Assembly (NCBI RefSeq): GCF_010093535.1
Contig: NW_022985198.1
Location: 1-64,000, forward strand
Direction of reading: 5' to 3'
Source: Lindgomyces ingoldianus
Lineage: Eukaryota; Ascomycota; Dothideomycetes; Pleosporales; Lindgomycetaceae
DNA length: 64,000 bases
A program made the translations under genes and the position numbers. Positions 34,870-45,679 of the stretch are shown piece after piece; the first letter of the stretch is position 1; each line of letters begins with the position of its first letter. Below the pieces are notes generated by a model, which worked only from the letters and a program-made list of their open reading frames with translations, was not told the origin of the DNA and did not search any database.

Positions 34870-36190
34870 AACCCTAACTGCGCGATAGATTTTGATTTTC
34901 CTGCGCGCAGGCATCGCCCGCACCGGGCTCCTCTGCAGGTTTGCCGCACCAGCTACCAGCGCCGCCAGCAAACCACCACCTTAGCGACCACAACAGCAAC
35001 CACAACTGCTAACACAACACAGTTCTCTACTTCCTAGCTGTGCTTAGGGCATTAATGCTCTAGCGCAGCGACAGCGCAGCTAATTTTATTATTCCTTTTG
35101 CAGGGAAACGCGCACAGGCTCTGCAGTTCGTGCAGCAGCGACAAGCCCGCGCCCGCAGACTACAACTACAACCACAACGACTACAACAACCACTAACACA
35201 ATAGGTTTCTCCACCTTCTAGCTGTGCCTGGGACATTAATACCTTAGCCTAGCAACTGTGCATTAGATTTTGATTTTCCTTTGCAGCGACGCGCGCACAG
35301 ACTCTGCAGTTCACACAGCAGCTACCAGCCCCCGCCGGCAGACCACGACTACGACCACGAACGACTACAACTACCACATCCTCCTCAACAGGTTTCTCTA
35401 ATTTCTGGCCGTGCTTAGGGCATCAATACTTCAGCCCAGCGACGGTGCAGTTGATTGTAAGTTTTCCTTTGCAGGGTTCTGCGCACCAGCTTTGCAGTTC
35501 GCGCAGCAGCTACCAGCCCCGACTGACTGTAGACCACGACCACAACCACAACCACCGCCACCTCAACAGGTTTCTCTACTTTCTGGCTGTGCTTAAGGTA
35601 TTAACACCCTAGCCTAGAAATTGCGCAGTTGATTTAGACTTTTCCTTTGCAGGGACGCGCGCACAAGGTCTGCATTTCGCGCAGCAAGCTACCGGCTGTC
35701 GACCACGACTACAACTACCACCATCACCGCAACTACGACTACCAACACCACCACCACCACCACCACTACCAACGCAGCAGGTTTCCCCACTTCCTAGCTC
35801 TGCTTAGGGCATCGACACTTCAGCCCAGCGACTGTGCAGTTGATTGTAAGTTTTCCTTTGCAGGGATGCGCGCACTGGCTCGCTGTTGGCGCAGCAGCTA
35901 CCAGCCCTGGCTGTCGACCACAACTACCACCATCACCACCACCACCACTAACGCAATAGGTTCCTCCACTTCCTAGCTGTGCTCAGGGCATTGATGCCCT
36001 AGCCTAGCAACTGCGCAATTGATTTTGATTTTCCTTTACAGGGATGAGCGCACAGGCTCTGCAGTTCCGCCGTTGGCCACGACTACAATCACGACTACAA
36101 CCACCACCACTACCACTACTAACGCACTAGGTTTCTCCACTTTCTAGCTGTGCTTGAGATATCGATGCCCTGGCCTATCGACTGCGCAGG
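34870..36190 (+). repeat. Tandem array of 180-210 bp units with CAA/CCA tracts
   Basis: The phrase TTTTCCTTTGCAGG returns near 35,095, 35,273, 35,463, 35,641, 35,852 and 36,031, with a diverged first copy near 34,895. Each unit contains a variable (ACAACTACC)-like trinucleotide tract, then a T-rich phrase, TTTCTCCACTTCCTAGCTGTGC, and a GCGCGCACAGGCTCTGCAGTTC-like part. Several copies have GTAAGT just before TTTGCAG, which mimics splice sites only 18 bases apart. No continuous protein is shared by the units. It is only lightly RIPped. Confidence 0.85.
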
Positions 36191-36383
36191 GCGAAGCACT
36201 ACTCGTACATGCTCGCTAGGGTCGCATACTGCATACGCGTGTTAGGGGTTAAGAAGCTACTTTAGTTAGGTAAGCGCAAAAAGCAGATAGGTAAAAGAAT
36301 TCCTAAGCATTTCTTAGTAAAGTATCTCTTTCTTGTTTATATAGTCTAATAAGTTAAATATTTATTTTGCAAGTGTATAGAAA

Positions 36384-36780
36384 GTGTTAGGCGTTAGCAG
36401 ACAGCAACCTAGATCTAGAGGAGACAGCACTTGTAGTAGGCTCACTGCGGCAGTTGTTACTGCTAGCAACACAAGAGAAGCGCGCAGTAGTGTACTATCG
36501 CAGCAAAGAATAGTGTTAGAAGATAGTAGAAGATTTTAGCTGTAAATACTATTGCATAGACGTTTCTACTTGCGCTAAGCGGGTAGAGTTGTAGCTTGGC
36601 AATATTAGGCTAATTATAGCTCTGTAAGCGCTAGGGACAGGAGTTAATTGCTCTAGGGTAGTGTATATATACTACTTGTAGAGATCCTGTAGAGTATAAT
36701 TAACTTTGTATAAGAGAAGAGGTGTAAAGAGCGAGCTAGAGAGAACATATACTAAGTTGTTATCTATAGTAGATAATAGT
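36384..36780 (+). pseudogene. RecQ-like helicase remnant (motifs IV-VI), RIP-degraded
   Basis: Read from 36,384 with TAG/TAA taken as lost Gln/Trp codons, the frame shows a helicase C-terminal core. There is a VVYYRSK word (motif IV), an LGTGV word preceded by an LIIA strand (motif V; many fungal copies read ATSALGTGVD), and a decayed Gly/Arg-rich motif VI. The spacing fits the second RecA fold of RecQ-family helicases, especially the large fungal telomere-linked type. No N-terminal helicase half is present upstream, where the tandem array begins, so this is a fragment. The reading depends on interpreting the RIP changes. Confidence 0.65.
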
Positions 36781-37009
36781 TTTATAGAATAAGAGTTGCT
36801 TAAGCACAGTAACAGCTTCTATGTATAGAGAATAGAGATATTTTTAATTAGCAGCAGAGAGAAACATACGTTAACAAACATAGTATATGTAAGGTTAGCA
36901 GAAGCTAAGCTTTTAACGCTGCTAGATTAGAAAGAGGTACTTTGCAATAGTTACATACAAACGTCTATAATTAGTGCTAGTGTAAAAAAATGCTTTACGC
37001 TTTAGTAGA

Positions 37010-37230
37010 TTATAGCAAGTTGTAGCAAATTACTGTAATTTCTAGTATATTACAGCAATTTACAGCAACCTGCAGCAAATTACAGCAAATTACAGTAAAT
37101 TACAGTAAATTACAGTAAATTACAGTAAATTACAGAAAAGTATAGCAAATTGCAGCAAATTACAGCAAATTATTGTAACGTATAGTAAATTATAGTAAGT
37201 TGCAGCAAATTCCTATAAAGTGCAGCAAAT
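37010..37230 (+). repeat. 11-bp minisatellite
   Basis: Repeated TTACAGTAAA(T)/TTACAGCAAA(T) units, about 20 degenerate copies, directly left of the second Gypsy element. C-to-T variation between units is consistent with RIP or simple drift. Confidence 0.8.
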
Positions 37231-39416
37231 ACTAGTAGACTATAATATATTATAATAGTATAACTCTAGTAACGTTTAGTAAACTGTTACAATCCTTGCT
37301 TTGTAGAAGCACACGGGTTAATATTACTTCCTATGGGAGTATAGGGCGGGGGGTAGGGGCCGACGGTAGGGTGTACAGTCCTACGTAATGGCTACTAGGC
37401 TTATGGAGGATAGTAGAGTGACCGGATCGTGGTTTGTCCCTATGGCGGCAGTATGGTGGCCGGGTCAAACGGTCCTGTTGGACAGAATTAGAGGTATATA
37501 TAGTGCAAGATATACAAATAGTATTGCAGCTCTTTAGAAAGCTAGAATGCTACTTAGTCTATGTAAAGAATAAACTAAACGTTAAACACACCTTCTAAAG
37601 ATTATTTAAGGTTAAACTATATACATGTCTAGAGGTGCTAAGAACAAGTTAGACAAGTTTCTTAAGTTAGTAGCACAGCTAACTTGCTTAACTTGCTTAA
37701 CTTGTTAGGGCTCGCAGCCTTCTTCCTTACTAGATGACGCATTCATCCATAACTGCAGGCAGCTGCGCTGCCTCCGCGTCTTCTGATTGGTCCGTAAGCG
37801 AGCCCTGCCCCAACCTAGCTAGATTGTGGAGCACTGTCGGTGGAGTTACGTTGGTCCAACCATAGACCGTAACACGCTGCCCCTCCTCCCTAGCGGCGTC
37901 CTCGCCGCTCTGCTCACACAACTGCGTTAGTAAGAGTTTGTTTATAAGGTAGGCGTTTACCTGCTAGAAGGCGTCCTTAACATCCATCTTTCTTAAGCTA
38001 AATAGCTTGCTAGTCCTGCTTATCCTGTTGTCCTTACGCTGCCCTCTGTTTTAATCTGCTTTATTAGATAAAGATAAGGCCCTGCAACACTTACTAGTTA
38101 TTAAGGTTATTTTACATGCTAACCTTGTCCTTAGACAGGTGCATAGAGTGTGTAAAAAAGAATAATTAGTGCAACACTTTTGTCTCTAACGCTGTGTAGG
38201 ACTAGTTAGAGAAGGAAAGGGAGAAACTTCTGCGTTCTACTAAGGCTTTAAGGGTCTAGGACTAAGAGCTTTTTAAGGAGTAGTTAGCGCAGCTCTAGAA
38301 GCAAATCTGTCTACTAGAGGAGATAACAGAGGTAAGGGATAGAGAGCGTTTTAAACAGAATTGTATCTAAAAATTGCTAAATCTGTTAGAGGCTTAGTGT
38401 GCAAGGTATTTAAAAAGAGACCTCTTCTTCTTAGACAAGATAGAAGCTCTTAAGGCTAAGGTAAAGGGCTGCTTACCTCCTTAGCCCTTATTAGTAAAGA
38501 CTTGTCTTTAAAGGCTGCTGCTATCTAGTAATAACTTAGCTATTTCTTTTAAGATAGGTGCCTTGTTGCCTAGCTAGTTTCTTTTAGACAAGTCTAGAGG
38601 TACTCCTGTACTAACTGCTGCGTATTCTGCAAGTTTTTAGTAGGTTCCTAGGTGTTTTTACTAGCAGGCTATCCTTTCTATTTTACTAGAAATTCTTTTC
38701 TGTTTCTGCAGTTGCTAATAATTTATTTTACTTTATACTTATTTTCTGTCTCTTCTTATTCTTATGTGAAAAAAAGGGATTTCTTTAGATACTTTCTCTA
38801 GTTTAGAAACATAAAACTATAGATGTATCTTTATGTGTAAGAGAAGCTTTAGCTTGTAGTTGTTTTATTAGGTTTATAAAACTTTATAGAGTTTTATTCT
38901 TCTTTCTGCTAGCTCCCTTGAGGGTCTAGGTATTTTAAGGTTTTTAGTTTTAAGGTACATGTAGTCTCTTAGGTGAATTTCTAGTCTAGGTTGTTGTAAT
39001 TTATTTGCATATTATTCTATTATTTTCTAGCTAGATTTAGTGTTAATTACTAACTTTTTATATATGCTTTATAGATTTAATAGTTAATTAATTAATTTAG
39101 GTAGATTTATAGGCTAATTTCTGTGTAGCGTAAAATAGGAATTATAGCTAAAGTTAGCTTTATATAGCGTTTCTTTTATTATAGCAGATTCTACTGTGTT
39201 AATAGCTAGTTATGCTATTAAAAGCTATTCTGTCTAGTTGTTCTAACTATAGAAGACATATTTTCTTAAGTATTTTTCTACTTTAGCATTTACCTATTTA
39301 GTTTGTCTGTCTGTTTGTAGGTAATATGCTGTAGATAACTTATATGTTATGCTAAGATGTTTTATAGCTGCCTTCTAGAAGTTACTAGTAAACAGCTTGT
39401 CTCTGTTAGAGATAAT

Positions 39417-39778
39417 TGTAACGATTCTCGTTCCATCTCGGGTCGCCTAGAACCTATCCGAAGGGTCCCCGTATCAGCTCTGACCCTGACTCGATTCTCA
39501 TGAATCGTCAGGTCGCCCGGAACCTCCGGAAGGCCCCCGTATCGGTCCCGACCTCGACCTGGCCCCGACTCTGCCCTGCCCCCTGCTGTACCTCTATTCC
39601 CTCATGTATTTAGTCGCACCTCGCCCCTGTAGCTAGCTTAGTAGTTTTCTGATATCCTTTTGTACAAGGCCTATAGGTGTTAATGGCATTCCTAGGTTCA
39701 GAGTCCCCACGCACTCCCATATGCCTCTAAGTGGATTCCCTTCGCATTCGGACCTATTGTCTTGCCTGCGCCGTTACA
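39417..39778. mobile_element. Solo LTR, 362 bp, in the second Gypsy element
   Basis: TGTAACGATTC...GCCGTTACA with a perfect target duplication ATAAT at 39,412-39,416 and 39,779-39,783. GC-rich and unmutated inside heavily RIPped DNA. The same family occurs in reverse, shorter, at 52,156-52,427. An internal duplication of a GATTC...GGTCGCC...CCCCGTATC module is present in this copy and reduced to one in the other. Confidence 0.93.
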
Positions 39779-41406
39779 ATAATAGCTTTAAGGCATCTAT
39801 GCACTAATATCACATTTTATTTAAGTTTATAAATAAATTTTTTAGCTATAATAGTTTTTTCTAATAGCTATGTATGTAAGTACTTTATAGTTTTATTAAA
39901 AGCTATTATTATTATATTGCACATTCTCTCTATTCCTAGTTCTTTAGACAGGGGAAGTCTTGTAATAAAGTCTATAGTAATTATTATCTATAGCTGCTTT
40001 AAGGCTTTAATTAGTTAAAGGTATTTATATGTTTTATGTCTTTAAGGATTATTTTTATTACACGTGTTACATTCTCTAAGTATCTTTATACATAATTGCT
40101 TTATCTTAGGTATGTGTTAAAGTATAGCAGCTTGCAGTTTTTTCTATAGAGTGCCTATTCTAGAGCGTCTAAACATTAGAGAGTTATAGTATTTACAGAT
40201 TAGGTTTTTTTATCCTTATTTGCTTATAGTAAGCGCGTAAAGCTTCTTAATAAGTCTAAGTCTATTATATACCTATTCTTCTTTTGTTTTCTTAAAGAGG
40301 GTAAATTTTTTAGTTTTTTTTTTTCTATTAAAATAATCTAGTCTACAGCTAAGAGCGTTAGCCTGTTAGTTCTGTGCTTCTAAGACATGCTTAATAATAT
40401 AATTAAACTAGGCAAGCTTTATTGCTTATCTTATGTGCATTAGTAAAAGTTTCTTTATAGTTAGAAACATAACTAGATTTATGTAATCTGTTATAATGTT
40501 AAAGAGTTTAGCTATTTTATATAATTTAGTTGCCTATACTTATACTACGTTTAGTATTGCTTTTAATTCTTTATTAGGTACACTGTAGCCTACTTTAGGT
40601 TCTAAGAATTTAGCAGAATAGTATGCTACTAGGGGCTATTTCTTGTTTTTTTGTTTTTAGTAGAGTGTAGCGCTACTTCCTTCTAGAGATGCGTTTGTGT
40701 GGATTTTTATGTCTAGCTATAGGTTATACATCCTTAGTACTAGCTTAGCTATTATGCTATGCTTAAGTGTTTTAAACACTTTATTTATTAGTAAAGTCTA
40801 AATAAATTTTATAGTTACTTATTCTTTTATAGTTATGTCTATTAAAAGTAAGGTAATTTTTAAGTAATCTTTAATTATTTATCTAACATAGCTTAATAGT
40901 CTAAGGAATTCTTTTACCTTTTTAACTGTTATAAGTTTTAGCTATTTTAGGACTTTTTATATCTTAGCTACGTTAATCTTTATTTTATTGCTATTAATTA
41001 TAAATCTTAAGTATTTTATTTTAGTAACATAAAATTTACATTTTAAGAGCTGTAGGTAGAGTTTATATTCTTATAGTTTTTCTAATAACTACTTTTTATA
41101 CTTTTTATACATAATCTTCTAAGCTGTCTTTTAAATAGATAAGAACGTTGTCTAGATATACTAGAGTAAAGACATTAAGATATAAGTTAAAAGCTATGTT
41201 AATAATTCTTTAAAATGTTACTAAGGCGTTTATTAAGCTAAACAGCATTACTAGTAGCTTATATAGTCTTTATAGAGTTTAAAAGGCTGTAAGCTATTTA
41301 TTTTTTTCTTTTATTTATATTTTATTAAATCTATCCTGTATGTTTAACTTTATAAAGTACTAAGTTTCTTTTAGTTAGTTTATAATATCTTATATAATTA
41401 GAAAAG

Positions 41407-41610
41407 TGTGACGGCGTGTACCGCCTCACATGCTCTGCGGCATCAGCTCCCTCGCTTGCGCAACGAGTAGCACGCTAGTGCTACGAGTAGCGCCTTAGCA
41501 GGGGGCACACATGTATATTTAAACTCGCAGAGCAGCTCCTCTGCTCCTTAGTTTAATCTAGTTGAGTTACACCACCTCTTGCTTGTAGCTTGAGCATGCC
41601 GACCGTGACA
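41407..41610. mobile_element. Solo LTR, 204 bp, with mismatched flanks
   Basis: Inverted ends TGTGACGG / CCGTGACA, GC-rich and unmutated. The left flank (AAAAG) belongs to the Gypsy RT region and the right flank (CCTAG) to the middle of a foldback element, so the two sides do not form a target duplication. This fits recombination between two LTR copies that removed what lay between. Confidence 0.85.
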
Positions 41611-42293
41611 CCTAGTATATTTGTAAAGTGTTATTTAAAGCTTAAAGTAAAGTTTTAAGCGTAAGTATAGTTAAGAAATATTTAGCTAATTATAAACCCT
41701 ATCTTGCTAAAGTTGTACATGTTATTATCCTAGATGCTATACTTAGCTTTAATATTCTTTACAAGGCTAAACCTGCTCTAAATTACCTTAGAACTCTTAT
41801 AAAAGGCTTTCTTATAGTTATACTTACGCTTAAACATTACTTTAAGCTCTAAATAACGCTTTACAAACATACTAGGCTAGTTTATATAAACATAGCCTAG
41901 ATTACGCTTAGCGCGCAAAGAATTAGCTATATTAGCTATAAATGCTATCTAAGGGGAAATTTGTTGCGCATATAGCTTAAGTATAGTCTTAATAATTACC
42001 TGCTTTTTTTTATTACCTAGCTTTTATAATTTAGCTATAGAATTAGCTTATAAAGGTTATCTAGCGCTATAGTTATTTATTATCTTTTATAAGACTTTAC
42101 ATATAGCTATAGCATATTTTTTTAAAAGTTTTATGTCTTATTTAAAAGCTTAGAGCGTAAGCTGTATCTAACATTCTTTTAGCGCGTCTAAGTAGTGTTG
42201 TAGGGAATGCATTAGTGTAGGAAGGGTAGTTTAGTAGGGTCTTAGTAAAAGTAAGCAACTTAGGTGTGTGAGCAACTCGCCTGTAAAGTACGT
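41611..42293 (-). mobile_element. Foldback pogo derivative, copy 2 (left arm lost)
   Basis: Matches the spacer and right arm of copies 1 and 3 and ends ...GTAAAGTACGT followed by TA at 42,294. Read on the minus strand it begins at the pogo 5' end. The left arm is absent beyond the 204-bp LTR, which shows a deletion at that junction. RIPped. Confidence 0.8.
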
Positions 42294-42322
42294 TATATTA
42301 TACTATGTTAAACATAAGATAG

Positions 42323-42530
42323 TGTGAAGCTATGTAGAGCACTAAAGACATGAGGAACTGGATTGTATTGCTAAAGAAGAGCAACTACAGGTTTATATAG
42401 TACTAGATGAACCCATCATGTGACTTAAGGCCACCAATAGCTCTAGGCTGCAGCAGATGGCATTGCTAGGCAGCAGTACGCTAAAGGAGTTTTGGTGGCT
42501 AGCGCATGGAGAGCTCTGTAACTGCAAACA
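42323..42530. mobile_element. Solo LTR, 208 bp, in the second Gypsy gag
   Basis: Begins TGTGAAGC, ends TGCAAACA, flanked by GATAG at 42,318-42,322 and 42,531-42,535. The flanking gag sequence of the Gypsy element can be followed on both sides by comparison with 10,300-10,320, so the insertion point is exact. Little mutation. Confidence 0.88.
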
Positions 42531-44712
42531 GATAGTTATTACTAATATTTATTTAGTAAAGCGCAACTATGCATTTATTAGAATAGTTATATTATTAACT
42601 ACACTTTTAGCATTTACACTTTTAGAATCTTCTAGAGAGTTTTTTTACTAAAGTGCTAAGGGTTTAATTATAAAAAGAAAACTTTTTTTTAATGTTTATT
42701 ATATATCTTTAGATCTAAGTCTTTTCTTTATATTTTTTAAAAATTATAAGGTTCTGCAACACCTAATTAAGGCTACTAAAGTCTTTAATAACTACTTTTT
42801 AGTATGCTTTACAGTAGTTTCTTAAAAAATAGTTTTCTTTATATTACTAGTAGAGTTTATTATTTAATCTTTCTAATATTTTCTTATTTATAAGGCTGTA
42901 TTTAGTAGTAATAGCTTTTATTATTATAGTAGTATTTTTATTCTCTTCTTTTTAGAAGTCTAGGTAATTTTAGCAGAAATGTCTTACTTTTCTACAGTTT
43001 AGGTAGGCTTTATCCTTTAACTACTTTTTTTATTCCTTAGTTAAGAGCAGATTATTACATTTAAAAACTTAGCTTTTTTTTAAAAAGAGGCTTTATATAT
43101 GTTTTATGTAACTAAGGTCTATTTGTTTTTTATTATACTAAGAGGACTTTTTTTTTCTAGGAATAAACTTTAGTTTCTAAGAAGTTTTTTTTTACTACTT
43201 TTCTCTCTTACACTTTTTATATTTGTTATTATAAGTTATAGCTTACATAATAAAGCTTTTAAAAGTAGTTAGTTTATTATTATATATAAATTTATCTTTA
43301 ATTATGTTGCTTAGTTTATTATAGAACATCTAGTAAAGGGCTTTTTAATCTGTCTAGCTATAGATAGCTAGCTGCTCTCTAATGCGCACTGTATAATTTT
43401 AGGCTGTGCCTTTTTTTTATCTTAAAGTGTCTAATTTATTAGCTGCAATTTTCTATTTATTTATAGTTTTATAAACAGCTGTTAGGGCTTTTTTAAAGGC
43501 CTTAACGCTACTAAATACTTTTTTAGTCTTAAAAGTTAGTGTAGTGCTATTAGCTCTAAAGTCTATCTAATTATCTGCATGTAGCTAAAACTAAATTATA
43601 AAGAGGCCTTTTAGGTGTAATCCTATCTAAGATATTATTTCTGCATTAGTCTAAAGTGCTTCTTTATTATACTGCATATAAAGGTAGTATCTAGTAAAGA
43701 AGAGGCAAAGGTCTTTTAGAAATTCTTTAAAAGGCTTTAGAGAGGCTAGTCTTAAAGTCTTTTTAGCTATAATACTTATTTTCTTAGTTAAGATGTTCTA
43801 GAGTTTAGCTAGCTCTACTTATAGTGCGTGTATCTAGTGCGCGGAGGTAGTAGCTTGCTAAAGGTTTAGTAGTAAAAAATTATTAAATTTTACTACTTTC
43901 TAGTAAAGGTTCTTAACTTTCTTTTAAAAGTTTATTAGTTTATTAATTTTGTTACTAATTTGCTAGAGTTTCTTAATGTTAACTTAAATTATGTTAATCT
44001 GTTCTGCTAGAACAGCTTTACTTTATATTAAAACTTCTATAGATCCTAATAAAGCTGCATAGGCTATGTTAGAATCTAAATTATGTTAAGTAGTTATACT
44101 TTTTAAAGAGAGGTTAGTGTTTAATGTTACAATTCCTGCTTTAAAGAAGCACGCAGGTTAATGTTGTTCCTAGATAAAGGAGGACAGGGGAAGAGAGGCT
44201 AACAGCAGGGTGTACAGTCCTATATAATAGCTATTAGGCTTATAGAGAGGGGCAGGGTGACTAGATTATAGTTTGTCTCTATAGCAGCAGTATAGTAGCC
44301 AGGTTAAACAGTCCTGTTAGACAGGATTAGAGGTATATATAGTGTAAGATATACAAATAGTATTACAGCTCTTTATAAAGCTAAATGCTACTTAGTTTAT
44401 GTAAAAAATAAACTAAACATTAAACACGCCTTCTAAAAGATTGTTTAAGGTAGGACTCTATACATGTCTAGAAGTGCTATAAACAAGTTAGGCAAGTTTA
44501 TGCAAGCCTGCTAAGCGCTGCTCTATAGACTCTCTTAGACTTGTTAGACTTGCGGCCTTTCTTCTTATTAGATAATGCATTCTTCTATAACTGCAGGCAG
44601 CTGCGCTGCTTCTGTATCCTCTAATTAGTCTGTGAGCGAGCCCTGCCCCAACCTAACTAGATTGTGGAGCACTAGTGGTGGAGTTACGTTAGTCTAACTA
44701 TAGACTGTAACA

Positions 44713-45679
44713 AATCTATATACTAGGCCTTTAGTATAAAACAAGATTTAATATTAAAAGAGATTATATATTATTATCTTTTAAGCATAGTAAGTTCTAT
44801 GAATAGAGCTACTATATAGTTAATGTTTAATTCACATGCTACAGCTCTTCTAAGTATGCTGTTAGTTAACGTTTTTCTACTGCAGCTAGTTAGTTAGGTC
44901 TAAAACTTTAGTGCTATTTTTTATAATAAAGGTACTATTAAGAGGACATATAAGGTTTATAACAACATCTAAATTAAGCAGTTTAGGCTTAGTAAAGACT
45001 TTTTATTTAATACTTCTACTATGTTTTTTAATTATCTTTAGCTAATATAGAGCAATTAAAAAACAGCAGGGTATATTTAAAGTGTCTGTTATAAGCAGCA
45101 GCTTGCTTGCTGTCTATATAATTGCTATAACTAAATAGTTAGCTTTCCTGCATATTTCTATATTCTTTAGGCTCTAACTTATATAATTATGAGAACTTAT
45201 TAGAGTAGTCTTAATAGTGTTAAGTGTTTTTTAAATATACTTTATAATATTACTTACTAGAAGTAAACTAGTATTAACTATAATACTGTTAAGTATTATG
45301 TAGTTACTCTACTTATCTAGTTAAGTTAGAATACTTAGATTCTTTTCTTTTTCTATACTAAAATAGCTTATTAAAGTTATTTTACTAAAATAATTAGCAA
45401 CTTTAATACATTTACTTATAAGAAATTACTAGGCCTAGTTAATAATGCTATTTATTGCCTTACACTAGTGCAGTATGAAGAGGTTTTTAATAGTATCTAG
45501 CTAAGCATTTTTACATACTAGGCTTAGAAGGGCAGTGCTTTTATTACTAGTAATCTTATAACACTTTATTAATACTTTTAAGAAATTTAGGTATTCTTTA
45601 CGCTTAAGCGCGCTATTAAGTTTAGTAATATTAGCTTAATTTACTAAATAGTTAATCTATTAATTATCTTATTTTATAG
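44713..45679. other. RIP-degraded AT-rich DNA
   Basis: No terminal repeats, motifs or coherent long frame were recognised with confidence. Stops fill all frames. Confidence 0.6.

Larger units (their letters stand above)
37285..44712 (-). mobile_element. Second Ty3/Gypsy chromovirus, with nested insertions and a deletion
   Basis: Same family as the element at 8,090-15,848, in reverse orientation. The 3' LTR is 37,285-37,874 (lightly mutated) and the 5' LTR is 44,125-44,712 (strongly RIPped). The purine tract complement follows the 3' LTR directly. Gag zinc knuckle remnants lie near 42,985-43,020 and the RT box near 41,140-41,165. Inside it are solo LTRs at 39,417-39,778, 41,407-41,610 and 42,323-42,530 and a partial foldback element. 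About 1.7 kb between the late gag and the start of RT is missing at the 41,407 LTR. The outer 5-bp flanks (TAAAC and AATCT) do not match. Confidence 0.88.

Noticed and set aside
34566..34949. 127-codon minus-strand frame near the 180-210 bp array
   Set aside because: Basic, low-complexity translation with no domain; it runs into the tandem array, so chance is more likely.
35647..35976. His/Thr-rich frame in the tandem array
   Set aside because: It is the translation of CAC/ACA tracts; other units do not keep the frame.
37010..37230. Possible CRISPR-like spaced repeat
   Set aside because: Units are contiguous 11-bp repeats without unique spacers, and the host is a fungus.
42457..42651. 64-codon plus-strand frame
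   Set aside because: It spans the end of a solo LTR and Gypsy gag in antisense, so it is not a gene.
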